In this document: one piece after another, positions 34,999-47,160 of the stretch
How positions within the stretch are numbered: position 1 is the stretch's first letter
Layout: each line of letters opens with the position of its first letter
Source of the DNA: Acuticoccus sediminis
GTDB lineage: Bacteria; Pseudomonadota; Alphaproteobacteria; Rhizobiales; Amorphaceae
Reading direction: 5' to 3'
Length of the DNA: 64,000 nt
Assembly: GCF_003258595.1 (NCBI RefSeq)
Contig: NZ_QHHQ01000001.1
Location: forward strand, 1,488,001-1,552,000
Notes under the pieces: generated by a model
Database searches by the model: none
Seen by the model: only the letters and a program-made list of their open reading frames with translations
What the model was told of the DNA's origin: nothing
Program-made: the position numbers and the translations under genes

Positions 34999-36542
34999 CG
35001 CTCGCCTGGAGGTCCATCTTCCGGTTCGAGTGCTAGCCGGATCTCGACGAGATCGGCGTCCTTGGGATCCAACTCGAAAGTGATTCTAAGGACGTCCCTC
35101 ACAGGCACTGGATACTTCACGAGATTGGATACAGTTCCGATCGAGGCACTCGTTCGGATCTCGAGGTTCTGCATCGACGTCCCGCGCATGAGGTAGTCCA
35201 CGACAAAAAGGTATCGATCGTCCGAAAGGTTCCGCCCTATCCTTGTGTTTATGACCTGCGGGCCGGGAGATGCGACCTGGGGGACGTCCTCCCAATGAAT
35301 TCTGTACGCAATTTCAAAGGGTTGCCCGGCTTCCAGCGGATTGGCCGGCTGCCAGTAGGCAACGATGTTGTCGTTCCACTCTTTGGTTGTGGGGATCTCG
35401 AACAGCACAACCGATCCCTTGCCCCAATCACCTCGGGGCTCGACCCACGCGGACGTCCGGAGCTCGTACCGAGCTTCCGCGTCCTCGTAGTCTGCAAACT
35501 CACGTTTACGTTGTACAAGGCCGAACCCGCGAGGATTTTCATCCACGAAAGCGGAGATTTGGAGGCGACCCGGATTATTGATGGGTCGCCACAGCCACTC
35601 TCCGCCGCCGGTGAAGATCGACAGGCCGTCCGAATCATGCACTGCGTCGCGGTAGTCGTTGAATTCCGAGCGATTCACTCCCGAAAACAGGAACATCGAG
35701 GAGAACGGCGCGAAGCCGATCGTCTTGATGGTCCTGCGCGGGAAGAGCGTCAGCTCTACGTCCACGAAGGTGGCGTTACCGGGCGACAGTATGAACCGAT
35801 ATATGCCTGTGGTTGATGGAGAATCCAAGAGGGCATGTACGACGACTCCGCTATCGCCGTCTTTTGTTTTTTCGATCCAGAACGTGCGGAAGACCGGGAA
35901 CTCCTCGCCGGTCGGCACGCCGGTGTCGATGGCGAGGCCGCGGGCCGAGAGCCCGTACGTTTCGCCGCGCCCCACCGCGCGGTAATAGCTCGCACCCTGG
36001 AAGACGGCGAACTCGGAGATGGAGTCGTTGCCGGACAGGTCGGTGTGGAGGCGGAAGCCCGAGAAGGGGACATTTTCCTTCGGCAGCTTCCCCTCGGCGA
36101 GCTCTCCGACCCAGAAGCTGTCGAAGTCGTAGACCACCTTCTGCGCGGTGTCGCCGTCGACGATCCAGATGTCGACCGGCTGGTTGAAGACCGAGCCGGT
36201 GATCAGCGCGTCGAACGAGAAGAGCTTGTCCGGCCCGAGCGGCTGCGGCCACTTCTGCCAGGGGCGGATCTGCTGGAAGGTCGGATAGTCCATGTCGCGC
36301 AGGGACGCGGGGACCTCGCTGCTGCGGTCCTTGTAGTCCTGCTTGGACAGTGCCTGCGCGAGCTCACGGAGCCGATCCGCGGAGAACGGGACCGTTTCGC
36401 CGTATAGCTCGGGATTAATGGTGATGTGCTCGCGGCCTTTGGCGAAGGCCTGGGTGACAAGTCGCGGCCATCCCGCAGCGGTGCCAGCCAAGGCCCAAGC
36501 CGCCGCAGCGCCGGTGACGAGGTGCCGCCGGGCAATCTTCAT
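34974..36542 (-). CDS. opgG: Glucans biosynthesis protein OpgG (MdoG), with an atypical low-GC 3' part
   Basis: A 522-residue periplasmic protein needed for osmoregulated periplasmic glucan synthesis, working with OpgH. It has an N-terminal signal region (KIARRHLVTGAAAAWALAG, with RR suggesting Tat export), the beta-sandwich MdoG domain and the family's YRAVGRGETYGLSARGLAID block (about 180-200). The 3' part (about 35,000-35,880) is strikingly AT-richer: sampled 60-base lines are 50-55% GC there, against 72-75% just upstream at 35,881-36,000 and about 67% in opgH. The frame is intact, so the gene seems to be a mosaic made by recombination. ATG at 36542 has AAGGAGAG five bases upstream. Confidence 0.92.
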   Translation of the reverse strand: MKIARRHLVTGAAAAWALAGTAAGWPRLVTQAFAKGREHITINPELYGETVPFSADRLRELAQALSKQDYKDRSSEVPASLRDMDYPTFQQIRPWQKWPQPLGPDKLFSFDALITGSVFNQPVDIWIVDGDTAQKVVYDFDSFWVGELAEGKLPKENVPFSGFRLHTDLSGNDSISEFAVFQGASYYRAVGRGETYGLSARGLAIDTGVPTGEEFPVFRTFWIEKTKDGDSGVVVHALLDSPSTTGIYRFILSPGNATFVDVELTLFPRRTIKTIGFAPFSSMFLFSGVNRSEFNDYRDAVHDSDGLSIFTGGGEWLWRPINNPGRLQISAFVDENPRGFGLVQRKREFADYEDAEARYELRTSAWVEPRGDWGKGSVVLFEIPTTKEWNDNIVAYWQPANPLEAGQPFEIAYRIHWEDVPQVASPGPQVINTRIGRNLSDDRYLFVVDYLMRGTSMQNLEIRTSASIGTVSNLVKYPVPVRDVLRITFELDPKDADLVEIRLALEPEDGPPGERWLYRWTR

Positions 36543-36645
36543 CCACGCTCTCCTTACCCGGCCCGTCGTGGACAGGGAATACGTCGCCAGTGTGGCGCGT
36601 TGAATTGTTATTCACGCAACGTTTCAACGCGACAAGGCGTTCGCC

Positions 36646-37062
36646 TTAAGTAGCGGATATCTCGGTGAATATGCTCTGAACTGCCGAAACGAGGGGGCCG
36701 TCGGCCTCCGGCATCGCGAGTTCGCCGAGCCTTTCAGGCATGACGAACTGAAGATCCGCGACCTCCAGGGCGGCCGGCGTTCCGACCCAGCGCCGCACCA
36801 CGTAGAGCGGCATCATCAGATGAAAATCAGCGTAGGTGTGGCTCGCGAAGGTCAGCGGCTCGAGCGCGGACGGCTCCACCGTGACGCCGATCTCCTCGGC
36901 GAGCTCGCGGCAGAGCGCCGCCTCGGGCGTCTCGCCCGCCTCGATCTTGCCGCCGGGGAACTCCCAGAGGCCCGCCATGGACTTGCCCTCGGGGCGCTGC
37001 GTCACGAGGATGCGGCCGGACCCGTCCACCAGCGCGGCCGCGACCACGAGAACGAGGCGCAT
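36646..37062 (-). CDS. mutT: 8-oxo-dGTP pyrophosphohydrolase MutT (NUDIX)
   Basis: A 138-residue NUDIX hydrolase that removes oxidised dGTP from the nucleotide pool. The Nudix box is intact: GGKIEAGETPEAALCRELAE followed by EIG (about residues 38-60). It overlaps the argJ stop by one base (TGATG), so the pair is translationally coupled, an order I recall from other Hyphomicrobiales. The longer open frame upstream is a shadow of argJ. Confidence 0.9.
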   Translation of the reverse strand: MRLVLVVAAALVDGSGRILVTQRPEGKSMAGLWEFPGGKIEAGETPEAALCRELAEEIGVTVEPSALEPLTFASHTYADFHLMMPLYVVRRWVGTPAALEVADLQFVMPERLGELAMPEADGPLVSAVQSIFTEISAT

Positions 37063-38282
37063 CAGCTCCGGTAGTCCCCGTTGATCGCCACGTATTCCTT
37101 GGTGAGGTCGCAGGTCCAGACCGTGTCCCGGCCGGAGCCGAGGCCGAGGTCGACCCGGATCGCGATCTCGGGCTTCTTCATCACCTCGGAGGCGGCGGCC
37201 TCGGAATAGTCCGGGTCGCGTTCGCCCTCGACGGCGACGCGGACATGGTCGAACCAGATGGCGAGGCGGTCGCGGTCGGCCGGCTCGCCGGCCTTGCCGA
37301 CAGCCATGACGATGCGGCCCCAGTTGGCGTCCTCGCCGGCGATGGCGGTCTTGACCAGCGGCGAGTCGGCGATCGACTTGGCGATCTTGCCCGCCGAGGC
37401 GTCGCTCTCTGCGCCCTCCACGGTGATCGCGACGAACTTTGTGCAGCCCTCGCCGTCCTTGGTCACCCAGTGGGCGAGCGACAGGAGCAGGCTGTCCAGC
37501 GCCTCGGCGAAGAGGGCGGCGTCGGCCGAGCCGGCCGCGACGGCGGCGCCCGAGGCCCCGGTCGCGAAGGCGAGCACGGTGTCGGAGGTCGACGTGTCGC
37601 TGTCGATGGTGATCTTGTTGAAGCTCTTCGACACGCCCGCCGACAGCATCGCCTGAAGCGTCGGCGCGTCGACGGCGGCGTCCGTCGCGATGAACGACAG
37701 CATGGTCGCCATGTCCGGCGCGATCATCCCGGCGCCCTTGGCGATGCCGGTGATCGTCACGCTCCCGCCGGACAGCGTGACGGTGCGGCTTTCGGCCTTG
37801 GGGAAGGTGTCGGTGGTCATGATGGCGCGGGCCGCGGCGGCCCAGCCGGACGGGGCGAGCCTGGCGGCGGCGGCGTCCATCACGGTGCCGAAGCGCTCTG
37901 CCGGCAGCGGCTCGCCGATGACGCCGGTGGAGGCGAGGAAGACGTCCTCCGGGGCGATGCCGAGCGCCTTGGCGGCGAGCTCGGCCGAGAGCTGCGTCGC
38001 CGCGCGGCCCTTCTTGCCGGTGAAGGCGTTGGCGTTGCCGGAGTTGACGAGGAGGGCGCGCGCCGTACCGCGCGGAAGCTGCATGCGGCACCACTCGACC
38101 GGCGCCGACGGGCAGCGCGACGTGGTGAACGTCCCGGCGACGGTGGTGCCTTCGTCGAAGGCCATCAGGAGGACGTCGGTGCGTCCGCGGTACTTGATCC
38201 CCGCCTCGGCCGTAGCGAGGCGGACGCCCGCCACCATGGGCGGCTCGGGCAGTTCGGCAGGCGCGAAAGGCGATGGGGTCAT
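37062..38282 (-). CDS. argJ: Bifunctional ornithine acetyltransferase / N-acetylglutamate synthase ArgJ
   Basis: Recycles the acetyl group of N-acetylornithine onto glutamate in the arginine pathway. The 406-residue protein is a self-cleaving N-terminal-nucleophile type enzyme: the scissile site lies in [14 protein letters not shown], with Thr193 as nucleophile after cleavage from Ala192, and the surrounding motifs [13 protein letters not shown] and [10 protein letters not shown] are complete. ATG at 38282 is preferred over an upstream start at 38327. It is coupled to mutT and acts with argB, located near 9 kb. Confidence 0.95.
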   Translation of the reverse strand: MTPSPFAPAELPEPPMVAGVRLATAEAGIKYRGRTDVLLMAFDEGTTVAGTFTTSRCPSAPVEWCRMQLPRGTARALLVNSGNANAFTGKKGRAATQLSAELAAKALGIAPEDVFLASTGVIGEPLPAERFGTVMDAAAARLAPSGWAAAARAIMTTDTFPKAESRTVTLSGGSVTITGIAKGAGMIAPDMATMLSFIATDAAVDAPTLQAMLSAGVSKSFNKITIDSDTSTSDTVLAFATGASGAAVAAGSADAALFAEALDSLLLSLAHWVTKDGEGCTKFVAITVEGAESDASAGKIAKSIADSPLVKTAIAGEDANWGRIVMAVGKAGEPADRDRLAIWFDHVRVAVEGERDPDYSEAAASEVMKKPEIAIRVDLGLGSGRDTVWTCDLTKEYVAINGDYRS

Positions 38283-38493
38283 GGCTCTCGTCTCGGGCAG
38301 CAACGGTGTCGCGAATACGCCATTCACGCCCCGGCGAAAAGCGAGAAAGGTATACGATTTCGCAATGCCGTCGGTACTCTCGTACCGGTCTGCGGCGCTC
38401 GGGCGGCCATGTGCGGGCCCGCCGCGGCGCGCGCCCGCGTGCGAGCGGCGGAGGCGTGTCGCGCCCCGCCGCCCGCCGGCTTGGAGGGGGGCC

Positions 38494-39372
38494 TTACTGC
38501 GTCGAACCCGGGACCGGCACGGCGCTTTCGTCGCCCGGCAGGGGCTTGCCGTCCGGCGTCTCGATGGTCGCGTTCTCCTTCAGCTTGGCGACGGCGTCGA
38601 TGTAGGCATCACGCACCAGAAGCTGCTGGATCTGGCCGGCGACCTGGGTCAGCGGCGGGGGAGTGACCTCGCTGCGGTCCTCCAGCTTGATGATGTGCCA
38701 GCCGAATTGCGACTGCACCGGCTCCTCGGTGATCTGGCCGGGCTCGAGCGCGAAGGCCGCGTCCTCGAACGGCTTCACCATCTGCCCGCGGGTGAATTTG
38801 CCGAGCGAGCCGCCCTTCTGGGCCGAGCCGGGGTCCTTGGAGTTCTCCTCGGCCAGTTCGGCGAAGTCGGCGCCGTCGTCGAGCTGCTTGATGATGTCCT
38901 TCGCCTCGTCCTCGGTCTCGACGAGGATGTGGCTCGCCGTCACCTGCTCCTTCGGCAGCTTGGCGACCTCTTCGTCGTAGCGCTGCTGGAGGGCGTCCTG
39001 GGTGACGACACCCTGGACCATCTTCGTCATGTAGGCCTCCTGGAGGGCCTGCATGCGCTGGAACTCGAGGCGACGCTGGAAGTCGTCGGTCTGGTCCATG
39101 CCCTCGGCCTTCGCGGCGTCGGACATCAGGGCCATGTCCACCAGGAGCGAGAGGACCATCTCGTCGCGCTGCGCCTCAGGCACCTGCTGGACGGCATCGC
39201 CCAGCGCCTCGCGGGCATAGGCGACGTCACCGACGGTGATGTCGTCGCCGTTCACGGTGGCGAGCACCTGGTCCGGCGACGGGGCCGGAGTGTCGCTCGT
39301 GGTGTCCTGCGCAAAGGCGGATGAAGCGATGAGGGCCGACACGGCCATCGCACTCAGCGTGCGCTTGATCAT
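38494..39372 (-). CDS. Periplasmic peptidylprolyl isomerase (parvulin, SurA/PrsA-like)
   Basis: A 292-residue exported foldase with a Sec signal peptide (residues 1-22, cleavage after SAFA), an N-terminal chaperone-like helical region (about 35-150) and a parvulin domain (about 155-245: [49 protein letters not shown]). It should catalyse proline isomerisation of secreted proteins. ATG at 39372 has GAAGGA eight bases upstream. It is divergent from secA, whose product exports its substrates. Confidence 0.92.
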   Translation of the reverse strand: MIKRTLSAMAVSALIASSAFAQDTTSDTPAPSPDQVLATVNGDDITVGDVAYAREALGDAVQQVPEAQRDEMVLSLLVDMALMSDAAKAEGMDQTDDFQRRLEFQRMQALQEAYMTKMVQGVVTQDALQQRYDEEVAKLPKEQVTASHILVETEDEAKDIIKQLDDGADFAELAEENSKDPGSAQKGGSLGKFTRGQMVKPFEDAAFALEPGQITEEPVQSQFGWHIIKLEDRSEVTPPPLTQVAGQIQQLLVRDAYIDAVAKLKENATIETPDGKPLPGDESAVPVPGSTQ

Positions 39373-39407
39373 TATGGGTGTCCTTCGGGTGCGGGGCGGG
39401 GCCTTGT

Positions 39408-39436
39408 TTGACATGGCTCGGCCCCAAACATATGTC
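39408..39436 (+). promoter_or_regulatory. Candidate sigma-70 promoter for secA
   Basis: TTGACA (39408-39413), 17-base spacer, TATGTC (39431-39436), giving a 5' leader of about 85 bases to the secA start. Confidence 0.5.
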
Positions 39437-39526
39437 GATCGCGCGTGGCAGACGTTCAATTGCCGCCCACAGCGCCGGTTCGTATCATGGCCGTGCGCCG
39501 CTCCGCATAAGGTAAGGACAACACGG

Positions 39527-42367
<2,841 letters not shown>

Positions 42368-42412
42368 CAGCCGCGGGCGTCTGCCGCCCCGCGCTTCCGG
42401 TCCGCTCCGGCG

Positions 42413-43642
42413 ATGAACGCGCCTGAGCGGGGCCGCGACGCGGCGGCCTACACCTACGCCGCGGCGATCGAGGAACTGGAGAAGTTCCTCGCCTTCGCCG
42501 CGATCGAGGACATCCCCGCCAGGGACCTCCTGGCCGGGTTTGCCGTTCGGGCCCGCGCCGCCGGCCTTTCGGTCGCACGGGTCCAGATCGCGTGGCGCCG
42601 GCTCGATCCGGTCTTCAACAGCCGCACGCTCCTGTGGACGCTGAGTTCCGGCGTCACGGAGGAGAACCGGACCCATGCCGACGGGCCGAACTCCGAGGAG
42701 TTCCGCACCTCGCCGATCGCCTACCTCCTCGGCGTGCCGGACGACACCTACCGGTGCCGCCTCGTCGGCGCCAACGCGCCGTTCCGCTTCCCCATCCTGG
42801 ACCGCCTCGCGGCGGAGGGGCTGACGGACTATTTCCTCGCCCGGATCGGCTTCGGCCCGCAGGTCCATGTCATGCGGCCGGGCGGCGGGGTGATGATCTC
42901 CTTCGCGTCCGACGCTCCGGACGGCTTCAGCGATGCCGAAATGGCGGCGCTCGGGCGGATCCGGTACATGCTCGCCCTTTCCGTCCGCTCCACCATGCAG
43001 AAGGAGATCGGCAGCAGCCTGGCGCGGACCTACCTCCCGCGCACCGCCGGCGACCGCGTCCTCGACGGCGAGATCCTGCTCGGCCATGGCGACACGATCG
43101 ACGCGGTGGTGTGGTACTGCGACCTGCGCGGCTCGACGGCGCTCTGCGAGCGCCTCGGCACCGACCGCTACCTGCCGTTCCTCAACGACTTCTTCGCCGT
43201 CACCGCGCGGCCCGTCGTCGAAAATGGCGGCGACGTGCTCGACTATATCGGCGACGCGGTGCTGGCGATCTTTCCACAGGGCGATGGCGTCACCCGCGCC
43301 CTCGCCGCGACGTCCGAGATCCGCACCCGCCTCGACGATTTCCGCATGCGCCACGCCGACGTCATCGGCGACCGGAAAGACCTTGCCGAATTGATCGGCG
43401 TTGCCATGGACATCGGCAGTGTCGTCTATGGCAATATCGGAATTACCGAACGCATGGCATTCTCCGCGATCGGCACGACGGTGAACCGCGTGTCCCGGAT
43501 CGAGCGGCTGACGAAGACGTTCGGCGTGCCGATTCTGGTGACCGACGCGGTGGCGCGTCTGGCTGGCAAGGGGTGGATGAGCGTGGGACGGCCTGAGATC
43601 GACGGCATTTCCGACCCGCCGGAGCTCTTCTCGTGTCTCTAG
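42413..43642 (+). CDS. Class III nucleotide cyclase, first of a tandem pair (non-canonical selectivity residues)
   Basis: A 409-residue soluble protein: an N-terminal helical-beta region (about 1-200) with no domain I recognise, and a class III cyclase domain (about 225-405). Metal aspartates 237 (YCDLRGST) and 281 (YIGDA) and the transition-state pair Asn358/Arg362 (VNRVSR) are present, so it may be active. The base-selecting positions differ from adenylate cyclases: Asp277 replaces the lysine before FIGD, and Ala349/Ser351 replace Asp/Thr. The product could be cAMP, cGMP or another nucleotide. It follows secA by 45 bases and overlaps the next cyclase by 10. Confidence 0.85.
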   Translation: MNAPERGRDAAAYTYAAAIEELEKFLAFAAIEDIPARDLLAGFAVRARAAGLSVARVQIAWRRLDPVFNSRTLLWTLSSGVTEENRTHADGPNSEEFRTSPIAYLLGVPDDTYRCRLVGANAPFRFPILDRLAAEGLTDYFLARIGFGPQVHVMRPGGGVMISFASDAPDGFSDAEMAALGRIRYMLALSVRSTMQKEIGSSLARTYLPRTAGDRVLDGEILLGHGDTIDAVVWYCDLRGSTALCERLGTDRYLPFLNDFFAVTARPVVENGGDVLDYIGDAVLAIFPQGDGVTRALAATSEIRTRLDDFRMRHADVIGDRKDLAELIGVAMDIGSVVYGNIGITERMAFSAIGTTVNRVSRIERLTKTFGVPILVTDAVARLAGKGWMSVGRPEIDGISDPPELFSCL

Positions 43643-44847
43643 TCGACTGCGAGCTGGAGGTCCGCGACCTGCAGCACTGGTTGACCGACAAGGCGCTGGA
43701 GGCTCGCGACGGCGGGGAACTCCTCACCGCGCTCGGCGACAAGCTGGGCGAGGCGGGCCTCGACGTCTCGCGCCTGTCCGTCGCCTGGCGCGCGCTCGAT
43801 CCTCTCACCTACGCGCAGTACATCACCTGGACGAAGGGGGAGCCGCTCGACAGCGGCGCCATGTCCCATGCCGACAACGAGCGGCGCGACGGCACCAACA
43901 GCGTCCTGCGCTACATCGTCGAGAACGAGATCGAGTTCTACCGCGCGGACCTGACGCAGCCGGAGCAGCCCTACGCCCACCTCGCCAGCCTGCGCGACGA
44001 GGGCTTCACCGACTATGTCGGCACGATCACGAAGTTCGGCCGCGGCCACATCGACCACGGCGTGATGCGGGGCGTCTTCTTCAGCTTCTGCACCCGCGCG
44101 CCCGGCGGGTTCGACAAGGCGACGCTCGACGCGGTGATGGACCTTCGCCCGACCCTCGCGCTCGCCTTCCGCGCCCTCAACGAGACGTCGTCGGCGGAGG
44201 CGCTGGCGCGGACCTACCTCGGCCCGCTCGCGGCCGGGCGGGTGCTCGACGGCGCGATCCGCCGCGGCGACGCGGAGGTCATCCCGGCGGCGATCTGGTA
44301 CAGCGACATGCGCGCCTTCACCCCGCTGGCCGAGGAGCTGACCCTCGACGAGACGATCGCCTTCCTCAACGAGGTGTTCGAGGCGACGGCGGGCGCCGTC
44401 GGCGACGCGGGCGGCCAGGTGCTGGACTTCATCGGCGACGCGGTGCTGGCGATCTTCCCGATCGAGGACGACGGCATCCGCCGCGCGCTGCGGGCGCTCG
44501 ACGAGAGCCTGGAGCGTCTCGCCAAGATCCGCCGGCGCATCCTCACCAGCGACTCGCCGCCCGTCATGGTGGCGTCGGCGCGGGAGGGGCTGGTCGGGAT
44601 CGCCCTCGCCGTCGGCGACGTGCGCTTCGGCAACATCGGGACGCCCCGCCGCCTGTCGTTCTCGGTGATCGGCCCGACGGTCAACATGGTCGCCCGGATC
44701 GAGGCGCTCACCAAGATGCTGCGGGAGCCCGTTCTGGTCTCCGCGCCGGTCGCCGACCTCGCGCCGGACCGTTTCGTCCTGCGCGGCGCCTTCAACCTGG
44801 AAGGCGTCCGGGACCGCCGCGCGCTCTACGGCCTCGCGAGGCGCTGA
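43633..44847 (+). CDS. Class III nucleotide cyclase, second of a tandem pair
   Basis: A 404-residue paralogue of the preceding gene with the same layout: N-terminal region sharing features such as VAWRALDP, TYAQYITW and SHADN (compare IAWRRLDP, TLLW, THADG in the first), and a cyclase domain from about 215. Metal Asp225 (YSDMRAFT) and Asp269 (FIGDA) and Asn/Arg of VNMVAR are kept, while Asp265 again replaces the lysine and SFS replaces DYT. It starts with GTG inside the end of the first gene with GGAG eight bases upstream, so the two are translated together and could form a heterodimer, as class III catalytic sites are shared between subunits. Confidence 0.85.
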   Translation: MSLVDCELEVRDLQHWLTDKALEARDGGELLTALGDKLGEAGLDVSRLSVAWRALDPLTYAQYITWTKGEPLDSGAMSHADNERRDGTNSVLRYIVENEIEFYRADLTQPEQPYAHLASLRDEGFTDYVGTITKFGRGHIDHGVMRGVFFSFCTRAPGGFDKATLDAVMDLRPTLALAFRALNETSSAEALARTYLGPLAAGRVLDGAIRRGDAEVIPAAIWYSDMRAFTPLAEELTLDETIAFLNEVFEATAGAVGDAGGQVLDFIGDAVLAIFPIEDDGIRRALRALDESLERLAKIRRRILTSDSPPVMVASAREGLVGIALAVGDVRFGNIGTPRRLSFSVIGPTVNMVARIEALTKMLREPVLVSAPVADLAPDRFVLRGAFNLEGVRDRRALYGLARR

Positions 44848-44922
44848 CGGCGGCACGACCGCTGCGGGGTGCACCGGCGAACACCAACGCTACGGCAGAC
44901 ATCTCGGGGTGCCGTGCCGCCG
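44848..44922. repeat. Inverted repeat between convergent genes
   Basis: Perfect ten-base arms CGGCGGCACG (44848-44857) and CGTGCCGCCG (44913-44922) with a 55-base spacer, filling the gap between the second cyclase and the nitroreductase. Possible long-stem transcript end. Confidence 0.35.
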
Positions 44923-44927
44923 GCGGC

Positions 44928-45602
44928 CTACACGCCGTGGAAGGTGGCGAAGTCGGCGAGCGCGGCGCGGTGGGCGCGGTGGGTGTTGGCCGGGTGGTCG
45001 GGGTCGGCGTAGCCGATCGCGATGCCGGTGAAGAGCATCCGCTCCGGCGGCGTCCCGAGGAACTTGCCGACCGCCCTCGGATAGGCCGACCAGTATTCCT
45101 GCGCGCAGGTGGAGACGCCCTCGGCCTGAAGCAGCAGCATCACCGTCTGCAGGTACATGCCGAGATCGGACCACTGCGGCGGGCCCATCTGCCGGTCGAC
45201 CGTGCAGAAGAGGGCCATCGGCGCGCCGAAGAAGTCCGCGTTGCGCCGGAACCAGGCGCCACGCGCCTTCTTGTCCTCCCGCACGATGCCCATCGTGGCG
45301 TACATCGTCTCGCCGACGTCGAATCGCCGGTCCGAATAAGGCGGCGTGAGGTCCGGCGGGTAGACGCTGTACTCCCGCTCCGGCTCGCCGCGGGGGTGCT
45401 CGGCGAGGACGTCCTTCATCATCGCCCGGAAGCGGGCCATCGCCTCGCCCGCCACGATGTCGATGTGCCAGGGCTGGAGGTTCCCGCCCGAAGGCGCTCG
45501 CGCCGCCTCGGCGATGACGCGGTGGATGATCTCGCCCGGAACCGGGCGCTCCAGGAAGGCGCGCACGGAGATGCGGCGCGCCACCGCCTCGCTGACGTCC
45601 AT
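44928..45602 (-). CDS. Nitroreductase family protein
   Basis: A 224-residue FMN-dependent nitroreductase fold: FMN-phosphate-binding RRISVRAF at residues about 9-16, APSGGNLQPW near 36-45 and a C-terminal GIAIGYADPDHPANTHR. Members reduce nitro groups, quinones or, in related branches, remove electrons from ring substrates. ATG at 45602 (GGGGG upstream) precedes the conserved core; the frame opens to 45689. It is divergent from the acyl-CoA degradation cluster, and may or may not belong to it. Confidence 0.88.
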   Translation of the reverse strand: MDVSEAVARRISVRAFLERPVPGEIIHRVIAEAARAPSGGNLQPWHIDIVAGEAMARFRAMMKDVLAEHPRGEPEREYSVYPPDLTPPYSDRRFDVGETMYATMGIVREDKKARGAWFRRNADFFGAPMALFCTVDRQMGPPQWSDLGMYLQTVMLLLQAEGVSTCAQEYWSAYPRAVGKFLGTPPERMLFTGIAIGYADPDHPANTHRAHRAALADFATFHGV

Positions 45603-45724
45603 CCCTAGAGCCCCCGGAAGGCGGCGCCGCTCGGCAGGCGAAGTCGCGCTCTGCGACGGTGGAGCGTCGGTGCGGCCATCCCCAAACATCCTTTCAACGG
45701 CCCGACTTGCGCGGGCCGCCGCAG

Positions 45725-45742
45725 AATATTACGCATGCATGC
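45725..45742. promoter_or_regulatory. AT-rich element before the acyl-CoA cluster
   Basis: AATATTACGCATGCATGC, including the palindrome GCATGCATGC (45733-45742), in the region between the nitroreductase and SDR genes. Its first part is nearly the same as AATAATACGC beside the MarR gene at 51141, so it may be a second MarR site. Confidence 0.35.
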
Positions 45743-45814
45743 TATTAAACAAGCTGGCGGCATAGGACCGCCGCGAGCGACGGCGCGGTAGCGCCTGGGA
45801 CGGGGAGGACGAGG

Positions 45815-46735
45815 ATGGGCGCCAGCCAGCTCCTGGCCGGCAAGGTCGCGCTCGTGACGGGCGCGGGCCGCGGCATCGGCCGTGAAATCGCGATCATGAT
45901 GGCCGCCCACGGCGCGGCCGTGATCGTCAACGACCTCGGCGCTTCGATGGAAGGCGACGTCACCGGCGAGACCCCCGCGGAGGAGGTCGCGAACCTCATC
46001 CGCGAGGCCGGAGGCGAGGCCGCCGTCAACACCGGTTCGGTCGCCGACTACGCCAGCGCCGAGGCGATGGTGCAGCAGGCCGTCGACACCTTCGGGCGCA
46101 TCGACGCGGTGGTGAACAACGCCGGGATCCTGCGCGACGTGATCTTCCACAAGATGACGCCGGAGGACTTCTACGCGGTCGTCGACGTCCACCTGAAAGG
46201 TTCCTTCAACACCTCCCGCGCGGCGGCGCCGTTCTTCCGGCAGCAGCAGTCGGGGCGGTACATCCACTTCACCTCGACCTCGGGGCTGATCGGGAACTTC
46301 GGGCAGGCGAACTACTCGGCCGCCAAGCTCGGCATCGCCGGGCTGTCGAAGTCCATCGCGCTCGACATGCAGCGCTTCGGCGTCACCTCCAACTGCATCG
46401 CGCCCTTCGCATGGAGCCGGATGACGAGCTCCATCCCGGTCAAGAGCGACGAGGACGCCCAGCGCGTCGAGCGGCTCAAGACGATGAAGCCGGAGAAGAT
46501 CGCCGCCGTCGTGACGGCGCTCGCCTCCGACCGGGCGAAGGACATCACGGCGCAGATCTTCGGCGTGCGCGCCAACGAGATCTACCTCTTCAGCCAGCCG
46601 CGGCCGATCCGCTCGGTCCATACGGCCGAGGGGTGGACGCCCGAGACGGTGCTGTCGACCGCGTTCGCGGCGATGGCGCCCCAGTTCGTGCCAAACGAGA
46701 GGTCCGGCGACGTCTTCTGCTGGGACCCGATCTGA
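45815..46735 (+). CDS. Short-chain dehydrogenase (hydroxyacyl-CoA dehydrogenase-like)
   Basis: A 306-residue SDR with NAD-binding TGAGRGIG (15-22), NNAGILRD (about 110-117) and the catalytic Ser-Tyr-Lys (TSTSGLIGNFGQANYSAAK, about 165-184). It is longer than basic SDRs, with a C-terminal extension like the dehydrogenase part of peroxisomal multifunctional enzyme type 2, suggesting a 3-hydroxyacyl-CoA substrate. First gene of the catabolic cluster; the DUF35 gene follows after 11 bases. Confidence 0.88.
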   Translation: MGASQLLAGKVALVTGAGRGIGREIAIMMAAHGAAVIVNDLGASMEGDVTGETPAEEVANLIREAGGEAAVNTGSVADYASAEAMVQQAVDTFGRIDAVVNNAGILRDVIFHKMTPEDFYAVVDVHLKGSFNTSRAAAPFFRQQQSGRYIHFTSTSGLIGNFGQANYSAAKLGIAGLSKSIALDMQRFGVTSNCIAPFAWSRMTSSIPVKSDEDAQRVERLKTMKPEKIAAVVTALASDRAKDITAQIFGVRANEIYLFSQPRPIRSVHTAEGWTPETVLSTAFAAMAPQFVPNERSGDVFCWDPI

Positions 46736-46746
46736 GGGAGCCGAGG

Positions 46747-47160
46747 ATGTCCGACCGGGTACTGCCGACGATCACGCCGGAGACGGCGCACTTCTGGGAG
46801 GGGGCGAAGGCGGGCGAGCTTCGCCTCCAGCGTTGCACGCCGCACGGCCACACCTACTTCCCGCCGCGCTTCTTCTGCCCGCACTGCGGCTCGCGCGACG
46901 TTGCGGTGGTGAAGGCGTCCGGACGCGCCAAGCTGCACAGCTACGTCATCAACCACATGAAGGCGCCCGGCTTCACGCCGCCCTTCATCGTCGCCGTGGT
47001 CGAGCTGGAGGAGGGGGTCAGGATGATGGGCAACATCCTCGAAGTGGAGCCGACACACGAGGCTGTCGCGCTCGACATGCCGCTCGAGGTGACGTTCGAG
47101 GAGCTGTCCGACGAGATCGCCCTGCCGCAGTGGCGTCCGGCGAGGGGGGCGGCCGAATGA
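46747..47160 (+). CDS. DUF35 zinc-ribbon/OB-fold protein
   Basis: A 137-residue acyl-CoA-associated protein: N-terminal zinc ribbon LQRCTPHGHTYFPPRFFCPHC (its first two ligands seem to be Cys-His rather than CxxC) and a C-terminal OB fold (about 55-125). DUF35 proteins form complexes with thiolase-fold partners and help hold CoA substrates. It overlaps the thiolase-like gene by 4 bases (ATGA), the typical co-translated pair. Confidence 0.88.
   Translation: MSDRVLPTITPETAHFWEGAKAGELRLQRCTPHGHTYFPPRFFCPHCGSRDVAVVKASGRAKLHSYVINHMKAPGFTPPFIVAVVELEEGVRMMGNILEVEPTHEAVALDMPLEVTFEELSDEIALPQWRPARGAAE

Noticed and set aside
38283-38493. Terminator or small RNA between the parvulin and argJ genes
   Set aside because: The 211-base gap is very GC-rich on its left part, but I found no convincing hairpin with T-tract or promoter pair.
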